Shown piece after piece: positions 50,835 to 58,584 of a stretch of 64,000 nucleotides of DNA. The position numbers and the translations under genes were made by a program. The DNA lies in assembly GCF_004363095.1 (NCBI RefSeq), contig NZ_SNYO01000004.1, forward strand, positions 499,905 to 563,904, in the 5' to 3' direction. The stretch comes from Actinomycetospora succinea. Lineage in GTDB: Bacteria; Actinomycetota; Actinomycetes; Mycobacteriales; Pseudonocardiaceae. The notes under the pieces were generated by a model. That model made no database searches, had not been told where the DNA came from, and saw nothing but the letters and a program-made list of their open reading frames with translations. Numbering within the stretch: the first letter of the stretch is position 1; each line of letters opens with the position of its first letter.

Positions 50835-51980
50835 TCAGAGCCGCTTCTCGGCGAGCCGGGCCCCCTGCACCAGGGCCTCGAGCTTCGCCCACTGGACGCT
50901 CGGGTGGACGCGGCGCACCAGCGGGCCCTGCGCGAAGCCGCAGTCGCTGCTCGCCACCACCCGCTCCGGCCCGACGAGCTTCGCGAGGCGGACGATGCGC
51001 TCGGCGACCAGTTCGGGGTGCTCGACGACGTTGGTTGCGTGGCTGACCAGGCCCGGCATCAGCACCTTGTCGTCGGGCAGCGTGACGTCCTCCCAGACCC
51101 GCCACTCGTGCTCGTGGCGCGGGTTGGCCTGCTCGAGCGAGTAGGTGCGCACGGGCACCCGCAGGATCAGGTCGACGATGTCGCGCAGGGGCACGTCGCC
51201 GACGTGCGGCGCGTTCCAGCTGCCCCAGCAGACGTGGTACCGCGCGCGCTCGGCCGGGATGCCGTCGAGGGCCCGGACCAGCGCCTCGGTGCGCAGTTCG
51301 GCCCACGGCCGGTAGGCGGCGAGGTCCCCGCGCATCGTGTCGTAGGCGATCGCGAAGTGCGCGTCGTCGATCTGCACGACGAGACCCGCGTCCACCACGG
51401 CGCGGTACTCCTCGTTGAGCGCGTCGGCGACCGCGAACAGCAGCTCCTCGTCCGAGGCGTAGTGGTCGTGCGTGGGGCGGGGGACCGCGCTCGCCGGCGC
51501 GACGACGGGCAGGAAGCCCTCGACACCACCGTGCAGCGCCACCGTCAGGTTCGCGATGTCGCGCCCGACCGCCGCGGCACCCGTGTAGTGCACCGGGCCC
51601 GTCGCGCGCCACTCGCCGCCGCCCCCGACGAACCCCTGCCCCGCCTCGTACTCGGCGTAGAACTCGCCGAAGAGGTGCTTGTCGGTCCCCGGCGGCACGT
51701 TCGAGCGGCCCGCCTCCGGTGCGGCCGCCGTCGCGGTGAACCCACCCAGGCGCTCGCGGATGTAGCGCGACCAGCTGTCGGACTTGCCGTACTCGCCGTC
51801 GCTGACCACGTCGAGACCGATCTCGACCTGGCGCCGCACGACGTCGGCGACCGCCGCGGTGAGCACCTCGGCGTGCCGGTCGGGGTCGACGGGCTCGCCG
51901 TACTCGCGCGCCCGCATGATCTCGACCAGCTCGGGCGTGCGGACGAGGCTGCCCACGTGGGTCGTCCGGATGCGCGTCAC
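50835..51980 (-). CDS. MetE-core (cobalamin-independent methionine synthase C-terminal-like) protein
   Basis: A 381-residue protein covering the catalytic domain only. MTRIRTTHVGSLVRTPEL is the typical N-terminus, ISDGEYGKS-like DVVSDGEYGKSDSW forms the homocysteine-site loop, YHVCWGSWNAPH has HxC zinc ligands, and VVASSDCGFAQGPL the last Cys. A second, distant paralogue of the protein at 18682. A GGACAGGAG site precedes GTG 51980. Methyl donor unknown. Confidence 0.88.
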   Translation of the reverse strand: MTRIRTTHVGSLVRTPELVEIMRAREYGEPVDPDRHAEVLTAAVADVVRRQVEIGLDVVSDGEYGKSDSWSRYIRERLGGFTATAAAPEAGRSNVPPGTDKHLFGEFYAEYEAGQGFVGGGGEWRATGPVHYTGAAAVGRDIANLTVALHGGVEGFLPVVAPASAVPRPTHDHYASDEELLFAVADALNEEYRAVVDAGLVVQIDDAHFAIAYDTMRGDLAAYRPWAELRTEALVRALDGIPAERARYHVCWGSWNAPHVGDVPLRDIVDLILRVPVRTYSLEQANPRHEHEWRVWEDVTLPDDKVLMPGLVSHATNVVEHPELVAERIVRLAKLVGPERVVASSDCGFAQGPLVRRVHPSVQWAKLEALVQGARLAEKRL

Positions 51981-52085
51981 GGTCCACTCCTGTCCTCGGT
52001 GGGGTCCCAGGGTGGCGCGGTGATCGCGGCCGCGGGGGGTGCGTTTCCGTCTCGCGAACGCGATCTCGACCCCTACGGTGTGCCC

Positions 52086-52601
52086 GTGACCTCCACCGGG
52101 GACGTGTCCGAGCACCCGCCGGTGGCGGTGCTCGCCGAGCGGCTCAAGGAGCGCATCTACGCCGAGCTGACCGTGGTCGCGGTCGTGCTCGGGCTCGCCG
52201 CGGGCGGGGCCGAGAGCGCGGGCGCGGCGGCGCTGTCGGTCGCGGGCACGGTGCTGGGCCTCTGGCTCGCGACCATCGCCGCCGACCACCAGGCCCACCT
52301 CGCCGCGTACGGGCACCGGCCCCGCGGCCACGAGCTGCGCCGGATGCTGTTCGTGTCGAGCGCGCTGCTGATCGCCGCGGTCGGGCCGCTGCTCCTCATC
52401 GCCCTGTCCGCCCTGGGCGCCCTCGAGCTGACCGCCGCGCTCTACGTGTCCGCGGGGATCTCCCTGGCGATCATGTTCGCGTGGGGGCTGGGGATCGGGC
52501 GCCGGATGGGCGCCGGGCTCGTCGCGGCGCTCGTGTCGGGCGCGGTCAACGTCGCCATCGGCGGGCTCGTCGTCGCGGTCAAGCTCCTGGCCGGGCACTA
52601 G
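52086..52601 (+). CDS. Small multispanning membrane protein
   Basis: A 171-residue protein with about four membrane spans (ELTVVAVVLGLAAGG, AALSVAGTVLGLWLATIAADHQ, MLFVSSALLIAAVGPLLLIALSALGAL, ALYVSAGISLAIMFAWGLGIG). A charged loop (HLAAYGHRPRGHELRR) follows span 2. Unknown function. GTG 52086 is chosen; GTG 52080 adds two residues. Convergent with the RibD-like gene (9 bp). Confidence 0.8.
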   Translation: MTSTGDVSEHPPVAVLAERLKERIYAELTVVAVVLGLAAGGAESAGAAALSVAGTVLGLWLATIAADHQAHLAAYGHRPRGHELRRMLFVSSALLIAAVGPLLLIALSALGALELTAALYVSAGISLAIMFAWGLGIGRRMGAGLVAALVSGAVNVAIGGLVVAVKLLAGH

Positions 52602-52610
52602 GGCATCCGG

Positions 52611-53171
52611 TCAGCCGCCGGGCGGCCCGTCGATCAGCGTCGGGACGTACTCGAGCAGCTGGAGGCGCCCGTCGAACGTCCGGCTCTCGACCAGGTCGAG
52701 AGCGATGTCGGGGTAGCCGTCGAAGATCCGCTCCCGCCCCGTGACGCCCGTGATCACCGGGAAGACGACGACCCGGAAGCGGTCCACGATGCCGGCGCGC
52801 AGCAGCGCCCGGGTGAGGGTCAGGCTGCCGACGGTGTGCAGCGGGCGGGGGTGGTCGCTCTTCAGGGCGCGGAGCGCGTCGACGGGGTCGGTGGTGACCA
52901 GTTCGGTGTTCGCCCAGGTCAGCGGCTCCTCGAGGGTCGAGGAGAACACGATCTTGGGCTGGGCGGTCATGGGGGCGAACTCGGCGGGCATCTCGGCGGC
53001 GAACCCGGACATCAACCGATAGGTCCTCGCCCCGAACAGGGCCGTGTGCTCCGGGTGGTCCTCGAGCCAGCCGAGGTACTCCGGTCCCTCCAGGCCCCAG
53101 AAGCCCGGCCAGCCCTCGCCGTGGCCGTAGCCGTCGAGCGAGATGATGAAGTCGACCATGAGGGTCTGCAT
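52611..53171 (-). CDS. Dihydrofolate reductase-like / RibD C-terminal domain protein
   Basis: A 186-residue protein of the bacterial RibD-C/dihydrofolate-reductase-like fold: VDFIISLDGYGHGEGWPGFWG, HTALFGARTYRLMSGFAAEM, KIVFSSTLEEPLTW, LHTVGSLTLTRALLRAGIVDRFRVVVFPVITGVTGRERIF. Members are NADPH-binding reductases of uncertain substrate, common in actinobacteria. An AGGAAGGA site precedes ATG 53171, and a promoter with an operator lies upstream. Confidence 0.9.
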   Translation of the reverse strand: MQTLMVDFIISLDGYGHGEGWPGFWGLEGPEYLGWLEDHPEHTALFGARTYRLMSGFAAEMPAEFAPMTAQPKIVFSSTLEEPLTWANTELVTTDPVDALRALKSDHPRPLHTVGSLTLTRALLRAGIVDRFRVVVFPVITGVTGRERIFDGYPDIALDLVESRTFDGRLQLLEYVPTLIDGPPGG

Positions 53172-53195
53172 CGGGTCGTCCTTCCTCGGAGTTGG

Positions 53196-53236
53196 TCCTA
53201 GAATCGTACTCAACTGATGAGTTGAATGGCAAGTCG
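53196..53236 (-). promoter_or_regulatory. Promoter with operator in the spacer, driving the RibD-like gene
   Basis: On the minus strand TTGCCA and TACGAT are 18 bp apart, a plausible -35/-10 pair. The spacer contains the perfect inverted repeat TCAACT-GATG-AGTTGA (53210-53225). A repressor bound there would block polymerase directly. The regulator is not adjacent; the MarR gene at 54081 is the nearest candidate, but its own operators differ in sequence. Confidence 0.5.
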
Positions 53237-53262
53237 CCGGGTGATCCGCGATCATCGCGGCC

Positions 53263-54084
53263 GTGAAGTACGGGGTCGTGCTGTTCGCCACCGACGAGAC
53301 CATCGCTCCGGCCGTGCTGGGGCCCGCGCTCGAGGAGCGGGGGTTCGACGCGCTGTTCGTCCCCGAGCACTCCCACATCCCGGCGAGCCGCGAGAGTCCC
53401 GCGCCCGACGGCGGCGACCTGCCCCGGCACTTCCACCGCACGATCGACGTCTTCGTGACGCTCGCAGTCGTCGCCGCGACGACCTCGCGACTCGGGCTCG
53501 GCACCGGCGTGGCCCTTCCCGCCGAGCGCGACGTGATCCACACGGCCAAGCAGGTCGCCAGCCTCGACCTGGTCAGCGGCGGGCGGGCGCTGTTCGGCGT
53601 CGGCGTCGGGTGGAACCGCGAGGAGGCCGCCGACCACGGCGTCGACCCGCGCCGGCGCGGCAAGGTGCTCGACGAGAAGCTGGCCGCGATGGTCCGGATC
53701 TGGACCGAGGAGCAGGCCGAGTTCCACGGCGAGCACGTCGAGTTCGGGCCGATGTGGTGCTGGCCCAAGCCGGTGCAGACCCCGTACCCGCCGATCTACG
53801 TCGGCGGGGAGAGCGATGCCGCGCTGCGGCGCCTGCGCGACCACGGCGACGCCTGGCTGCGCGATCGGTTCGACCTCGAGACCTTCCGGCGCGTGCGGTC
53901 GTGGCTCGCCGACGAGGGCCGGCCCGACGTCCCGTTCACGGCGTTCGGCGCCGACCCCGACACGCTCGACCCCACCGGTTTCGACGACGTCGGCGTGGAC
54001 CGCGTCGCGTTCTGGGTGGACCCGGTGTCCGAGCGCGACGTGCTGCGGCGTCTCGACGCGATCGCGGAGCGCTGGATTCGCTAG
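53263..54084 (+). CDS. LLM-class F420-dependent oxidoreductase
   Basis: A 273-residue luciferase-like monooxygenase-fold protein: MKYGVVLFATDETIAPAVLGPALEERGFDALFVPEHSHIP, RLGLGTGVALPAERDVIHTAKQVASLD, FGVGVGWNREEAADHGVDPRRR and TPYPPIYVGGESDAALRR. This pattern is typical of mycobacterial/actinobacterial F420-using enzymes. Substrate unknown. GTG 53263 is chosen. It overlaps the convergent MarR gene by 4 bp at the stops. Confidence 0.92.
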   Translation: MKYGVVLFATDETIAPAVLGPALEERGFDALFVPEHSHIPASRESPAPDGGDLPRHFHRTIDVFVTLAVVAATTSRLGLGTGVALPAERDVIHTAKQVASLDLVSGGRALFGVGVGWNREEAADHGVDPRRRGKVLDEKLAAMVRIWTEEQAEFHGEHVEFGPMWCWPKPVQTPYPPIYVGGESDAALRRLRDHGDAWLRDRFDLETFRRVRSWLADEGRPDVPFTAFGADPDTLDPTGFDDVGVDRVAFWVDPVSERDVLRRLDAIAERWIR

Positions 54085-54578
54085 GAGCCGCCCCTGCGGC
54101 GGCGCGACGTCGCGGAGCGCGGTGGCGTCGAGCGCATGTGGTCGCGGACCGGCGTGAGCAGGCGGGCGAGGGTGCGGGCGTCGTCCTGGGAGAGCGGCTC
54201 GAAGAGCATGCCGCTGACGACCTCCTCGTGCCCCGGCAGCACCCGCGCGATCAGCGCCCGGCCGGCGTCGGTGATCGTCGCCGTGGTGCTCCGCTCGTCG
54301 TCCGGGCTGGGGGAGCGCGTGATCAGGCCCGCCTCCTCGAGCCGGCCGGCCTGGTAGGTCAACCCGCTGCGGCTGTAGACGACGGCGTCGGCGAGGTCGG
54401 TCATGCGGTGGCTGCCCGTCGGCGACTGCCCGAGGCGCATCAGGACCTGGAACTGCACGAACGTCAGGTCGCCGGCCTCGCGCAACTGCTGCTCGATCGC
54501 GTGCCGGAGCAGGCCGGACACCTCGATCAGGGCGAAGTAGGCGCCGAGCTGGACCGGGTCGACGTGGTGCTCGGGCAT
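54081..54578 (-). CDS. MarR-family transcriptional regulator
   Basis: A 165-residue winged-helix regulator: LTFVQFQVLMRLGQSPTGSHRMTDLADAVVYSRSGLTYQAGRLEEAGLITRSPSPDDERSTTATITDAG. It diverges from a quinone oxidoreductase gene, and two matching palindromes lie between them. Repression of both, lifted by a quinone- or aromatic-like ligand, is a standard arrangement for MarR proteins. The C-terminal tail is Arg/Ser-rich. Confidence 0.94.
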   Translation of the reverse strand: MPEHHVDPVQLGAYFALIEVSGLLRHAIEQQLREAGDLTFVQFQVLMRLGQSPTGSHRMTDLADAVVYSRSGLTYQAGRLEEAGLITRSPSPDDERSTTATITDAGRALIARVLPGHEEVVSGMLFEPLSQDDARTLARLLTPVRDHMRSTPPRSATSRRRRGGS

Positions 54579-54592
54579 GACGGGAGTCTACT

Positions 54593-54648
54593 TGCTTCGA
54601 ATTCGAAGCAGGTCTAGCGTCGGCGCCAGGTGCTTCGAGTTCGAAGCA
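54593..54648. promoter_or_regulatory. Twin 18-bp MarR operators with overlapping promoter
   Basis: TGCTTCGAATTCGAAGCA (54593-54610) is a perfect 18-bp palindrome. TGCTTCGAGTTCGAAGCA (54631-54648) differs by one base. They are 38 bp apart. A forward promoter TTGCTT (54592-54597) with TAGCGT 17 bp later overlaps the first operator. Together they control the MarR gene and the divergent oxidoreductase gene. Confidence 0.8.
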
Positions 54649-54672
54649 CATCGGACGAGAGCGAGGCTCCCC

Positions 54673-55617
54673 ATGAAGGCCGTGCGGTTCCACGAGTTCG
54701 GCGACGCCGAGGTCCTGCGCTACGAGGACGTGGAGACGCCCGTCCCCGGTGCCGGCGAGGTGCGGCTCCGGGTCGCCGCGACCACGTTCAACCTGGTCGA
54801 CGACGGCATCCGCGGCGGCTATCTGCAGGGACCGTTCCCGGTGACGCTGCCGCACATCCCCGGCATCGAGGTGGCCGGCACCGTCGACGCGCTGGGTGAT
54901 GGGGTGGACGGCCTCGCGGTCGGGGACGCGGTCGTCGGCTTCCTGCCGATGGTGCCCGACGGCGCCGCTGCGGAGTACGCGATCGCGCCGGCCGAGGTCC
55001 TGACGGCGGCCCCGCGCAGCATCCCCCTGGCCGACGCCGCCGCCCTGCCGATGGTGGGCCTCACCGCGTGGCAGGCGCTGCTCGACGACGCGAAGCTGAC
55101 GGCCGGGCAGCGCGTGCTGGTCAACGGCGCGGGCGGCGCGGTCGGCGGGTACGCCGTGCAGCTCGCGAAGCACGCCGGGGCGTACGTGATCGCCACCGGC
55201 ACCCCGCGCAGCAGCGCCCGGCTGACCTCGGTCGGCGCCGACGAGGTCGTCGACCACACCGCCACCGACGTCGTGTCCGCGGTGACGGAGCCGGTCGACG
55301 TCCTGCTCAACCTCGCCTCGATCGAGCCGGAGCAGCTGAGCGCGCTCGTCACCCTCGTCCGGGACGGCGGCGTCGTCGTCAACACGGTGCCGCGGACGCC
55401 CGCGCCCGCCGACGAGGCGCGCGGCGTGCGCGCCGTCGACGTCTTCGTCCGCAACGACGCCGACCTGCTCGCCCGCCTGGTGGCGATGGTCGACCGCGGA
55501 GAGCTGCGCGTCGACGTCGAGCGGCGGGTGTCGCTGCCCGAGCTCGCGGAGGTCCACGCCGAGGCGACCGCCGGGACGCTGCGGGGCAAGGTGGTCGTCG
55601 TGCCGGCGCAGGCCTGA
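54673..55617 (+). CDS. NADP-dependent quinone oxidoreductase (MDR family)
   Basis: A 314-residue zinc-free medium-chain reductase: MKAVRFHEFGDAEVLRYEDV start, GIEVAGTVDALGDGVDGLAVGDAVVGFLP, the Rossmann motif VLVNGAGGAVGGYAVQLAKHAG and a typical C-terminal LAEVHAEATAGTLRGKVVV. Probably reduces quinones or enones with NADPH. Divergent from the MarR repressor with two operators in between. ATG 54673 is chosen. Confidence 0.93.
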   Translation: MKAVRFHEFGDAEVLRYEDVETPVPGAGEVRLRVAATTFNLVDDGIRGGYLQGPFPVTLPHIPGIEVAGTVDALGDGVDGLAVGDAVVGFLPMVPDGAAAEYAIAPAEVLTAAPRSIPLADAAALPMVGLTAWQALLDDAKLTAGQRVLVNGAGGAVGGYAVQLAKHAGAYVIATGTPRSSARLTSVGADEVVDHTATDVVSAVTEPVDVLLNLASIEPEQLSALVTLVRDGGVVVNTVPRTPAPADEARGVRAVDVFVRNDADLLARLVAMVDRGELRVDVERRVSLPELAEVHAEATAGTLRGKVVVVPAQA

Positions 55618-55779
55618 CGCCCAGGCGACCAGTGCGAGGAGCTGCCGCGTGTGTCCGGGGAGCTCGACGTCCTGAGGCCCCCGGTTGTCGTCGGTGGTGG
55701 GCGCGCCCGCCGTCACGGCGGCGATGGCGTGCAGCGTCGTTGCACATCGAGGAGGACGTCGCCACTCTTCAGTTGCACA

Positions 55780-56790
55780 TCATGGGGGAGGCGCCTCGGT
55801 CAGGACCTGCGCGAGCGGGCGGCGCGGCGTCGGGACCAGCGGCGCGCTGCGCGGCTCCGGCCAGCCGAGGCGCAGCACGCACACGGGCGGCCGGTGCATC
55901 CCGACGACGAGGTGACGCACCCGCTCCCGCGTCTCCGACACCTCCAGGACCTGGGTGATCGGCGTCGTCCCCAGCCCCTGCGCGGTGGCCTCGAGCAGGA
56001 CGGCACTGAGGGCCTCGCCGGCGCGCAGCACCGAGACGGGGCTGTCGTCGACCGCGGTGAGCACGGCCAGCACCGACGCGTCCCGCTCGTCGGCGCCGGC
56101 CCGCGGCTGACGCAGCGTCCCGCGGGGGAACCACCGCAGCACGAGGTCGCGGTAGGACGGCGGGGGACCGTCGAGGCGGGCGCTCGCCGGGATGCCGTCG
56201 TGCCCGCCGGCGTAGCGGTGGGTCCAGTGGTCGAGCTCGGCGGCGTAGCCCTCCTGGAGGGGCTGTCGTTCCGCCGCCTCGCGCATGGCGTCCGCGACCA
56301 CCGCGCGGTGGCCGCCGTACGCGAGGTGGAGCACGCCGCCGAAGGGCCGGGCCGCGTCGTCGAGCTCCTGCAGGACGGTGGTGGGGACCGAGCGTCCCGA
56401 GAACCGGCGACGGTCGGTGTGTCGCTGGTCGATCGCGGCAGCGTGCCGGCGCGCCCACGGGTCCGCCTCGGTCGCCGGCCGGATGCGGACCCGGGCGAGC
56501 GGGCGTCGCCCCTCGCGGTCCTCGGGCTGGTGGCGGACGTCGGTGTGCCAGCCCCGGTCGCCGAGCGCGACCCGCAGGTGGTGCAGGGCGGCCCCGCAGC
56601 CGAGCAGCACGCCGTGGCCCCGCTCGTCGGTGAAGCGCAGCCGGCGCGTCGGGTCGACGTGGAGGTCGAGGTGGTCGGTGCCGAGGACCCACCGCCAGGG
56701 CTGCGCGTTGTGCTCCGACGGAGCCCGCAGCGCCCGTGCCACCGCGTCGCGCAGCGCGGCCTGCTCGGTGCCGACGGTCGGGGTGCTCAT
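55780..56790 (-). CDS. Acg-family nitroreductase-like FMN-binding protein
   Basis: A 336-residue protein of the Acg (Rv2032-like) group, a duplicated nitroreductase fold: ARALRAPSEHNAQPWRWVLG at the N-terminus, RHAAAIDQRHTDRRRFSGRSVP in the middle, and SVLRAGEALSAVLLEATAQGLGTTPITQVLEV in the second half. M. tuberculosis Acg is a dormancy-regulon protein that sequesters FMN and lacks typical nitroreductase activity. Divergent from the DUF6544 and universal stress genes. Confidence 0.92.
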   Translation of the reverse strand: MSTPTVGTEQAALRDAVARALRAPSEHNAQPWRWVLGTDHLDLHVDPTRRLRFTDERGHGVLLGCGAALHHLRVALGDRGWHTDVRHQPEDREGRRPLARVRIRPATEADPWARRHAAAIDQRHTDRRRFSGRSVPTTVLQELDDAARPFGGVLHLAYGGHRAVVADAMREAAERQPLQEGYAAELDHWTHRYAGGHDGIPASARLDGPPPSYRDLVLRWFPRGTLRQPRAGADERDASVLAVLTAVDDSPVSVLRAGEALSAVLLEATAQGLGTTPITQVLEVSETRERVRHLVVGMHRPPVCVLRLGWPEPRSAPLVPTPRRPLAQVLTEAPPP

Positions 56791-57001
56791 CGCTCGTCCC
56801 TCCAGGGTCGCTCTCCGGGGTCCGAGTCCAGCCCTTCCGACGGGGCGGGTCGAGGTCCGCTGGTCACCTCCTCCGCCGCCGGACGTCCCTCGTCCGCCCG
56901 GGACCCGCCGGGGCCGCGCCGGGACCCTCCGGCCCTGCCGCCGGGCTCCTCGGTCCGGCACCGTCGTCGGTGGTGGGGCCCGGACGACGGAGGGGGACCA
57001 G

Positions 57002-57754
57002 ATGACGACGGACGTGACGGAGACGGCGGCGCTCCCGCCGGCCACCCGGTACGCGGAGCGCTCGGTGGCGCCGACGGCCCGCGACGTCACCGGGGTCCGG
57101 CTGACCACGCGCGGCGAGATCCGTCTCGGGCGCGGGTGGTGGCCGTTCCGGGCCCACGAGGTGACGGTGCCGGGGCACGGCTACTTCCGCGAGCTGCGGG
57201 CGGCCGGCGTCGTGCGGATCGTGGACGCGTGGGTCGCGGGCACCGCGCGGCGGGAGACCACGGTCCTCGGCCGGCGTCTCCACCCGGCCGTCGTCGGCCC
57301 CGACCTCGCCCGGGCGGCCCGCGCCCACGCCACGATGAGCGCGATCTTCGTGCCGTCCGTGCTGGCGCCGTGCGACGCGGTCCGGTGGACCGAGGAGGAC
57401 CGCGACACCGCCACCGTCGCGTTCGCCGTCGCCGGCTCCCCGGTGGCGCTGCGCCTGACCCTGCACCGCGGCGGGCTGCCGCGCCGCGTCACCACCACGC
57501 GGTGGGGCGACCCCGGGCACACCGGCTTCTTCCGCGACGAGCCGTTCGGCGCCGAGATCCTCGAGCACCGCACCTTCGGCGGCCTCACCGTGCCCGCCAC
57601 GGGGGTCCTCGGCTGGCGCGTCGAAGGTGAGGGGCCGGCGCGGGAGGTCCTGCGCTTCCAGGTGACCGCGCTCGAGCCGCTGCACGGCGAGGGCCCGGCC
57701 GAGATCGCCGGCGACGCGCTGTCGCCGGACGCGGGCGAAGGAGAGAACCGGTGA
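57002..57754 (+). CDS. DUF6544-like protein
   Basis: A 250-residue protein with no enzymatic motif that I can name. It reads DVTGVRLTTRGEIRLGRGWWPFRAHEVTVPG, then FVPSVLAPCDAVRWTEEDRDTATVAFAVAG, RRVTTTRWGDPGHTGFF and TVPATGVLGWRVEGEG. That layout matches proteins labelled DUF6544 in actinobacteria. A strong GGAGGGGG site precedes ATG 57002, and the stop overlaps the universal stress gene by 4 bp. Confidence 0.8.
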   Translation: MTTDVTETAALPPATRYAERSVAPTARDVTGVRLTTRGEIRLGRGWWPFRAHEVTVPGHGYFRELRAAGVVRIVDAWVAGTARRETTVLGRRLHPAVVGPDLARAARAHATMSAIFVPSVLAPCDAVRWTEEDRDTATVAFAVAGSPVALRLTLHRGGLPRRVTTTRWGDPGHTGFFRDEPFGAEILEHRTFGGLTVPATGVLGWRVEGEGPAREVLRFQVTALEPLHGEGPAEIAGDALSPDAGEGENR

Positions 57755-58584
57755 CCGCGGCGGTCGTCGTCGGGGTCCCCCTGCACGGCCAGGGTGAGCC
57801 GGCCGTGCGGTGGGCCGCGGCCGAGGCGCGCGACCGCGGGGTCGCCCTGCGGCTGGTGCACGCGATGGTCTCCCCGGTCGGGAGCTACCCGGGGCGGTCG
57901 GTGGTGGGGGTCGACGCCCGCCGGGGCCTGCACGACCTGGCCCGACACGCGCTGGACGAGATGGCCGAGGTGGCCCGGACGGCGGCCCCCGGACTCGCGG
58001 TCGAGGAGTCCGTCGTCGAGGGCGACGTGGTCGCCGTGCTGCGCGCGCAGGCAGCGTCGGCGTCGCTGCTCGTCGTCGGCTCGGACGGGTTCGGGCTGAT
58101 CGGCGAGCTCGCCCTCGGAGGCGTCGCCCGCGGCCTCGCCGGACACGTCGAGGTGCCGGTGGTCGTGGTCCCACCGGAGACGGCGGGCCGCGGCGACGTC
58201 GTCGTGGTCGGCGACGACGGTACCCCGGGCTGTCGCGGTGCCCTGCGCTTCGCGGCGCGCCGGGCGGCCGAGCGCGCGGTCCCGCTCGTCGTGGTGCGTG
58301 CCGGTCCGGACGCCCGCCTCCTGCCCGACGACCTGCCGGAGCTCGGCGACGCGCGCCCGTCCACGCTGCAGGTCGTGCTGGCCGAGGACCGGGCGGACCG
58401 GGTGCTCGCCGACCAGGCGCGCGCGGCCGAGCTCGTCGTGCTGGGGGTGGGCGAGCACGGCTGGCGGCACCCCCGCCACAGCACCCGTCGCGGCCTCGTC
58501 GGCCACGTCCAGTGCCCGGTGGTCGTCGTGCCGCCGGACCACGCGGCGCCGCGCAACGCGGTCGGGGCTACCCGGCGGGGATGA
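57751..58584 (+). CDS. Tandem universal stress protein (two USP domains)
   Basis: A 277-residue protein with two UspA domains (about 1-135 and 140-265). The first has VVVGVPLHGQGEPAVRWAAAEARDRG and ends in SLLVVGSDGFGLIGELALGGVARGLAG; the second has VVVGDDGTPGCRGALRFAARRAAER. The usual Asp after the first VGV is missing in domain 1 but kept in domain 2. Such proteins are induced in hypoxia and starvation. It overlaps the DUF6544 stop by 4 bp and the CocE stop by 17 bp. Confidence 0.92.
   Translation: MTAAVVVGVPLHGQGEPAVRWAAAEARDRGVALRLVHAMVSPVGSYPGRSVVGVDARRGLHDLARHALDEMAEVARTAAPGLAVEESVVEGDVVAVLRAQAASASLLVVGSDGFGLIGELALGGVARGLAGHVEVPVVVVPPETAGRGDVVVVGDDGTPGCRGALRFAARRAAERAVPLVVVRAGPDARLLPDDLPELGDARPSTLQVVLAEDRADRVLADQARAAELVVLGVGEHGWRHPRHSTRRGLVGHVQCPVVVVPPDHAAPRNAVGATRRG

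Noticed and set aside
55740-55781. Direct repeat TTGCACATC (two copies, 33 bp apart) before the Acg stop
   Set aside because: The second copy overlaps the end of the Acg coding region and the first is in an otherwise featureless gap. No regulatory role can be argued.
56791-57001. DosR box for the Acg/USP cluster
   Set aside because: Best candidates (GGGACCC-type strings near 56918 and 56935) have the wrong spacing or several mismatches against GGGACTT-NNG-NCCCT.
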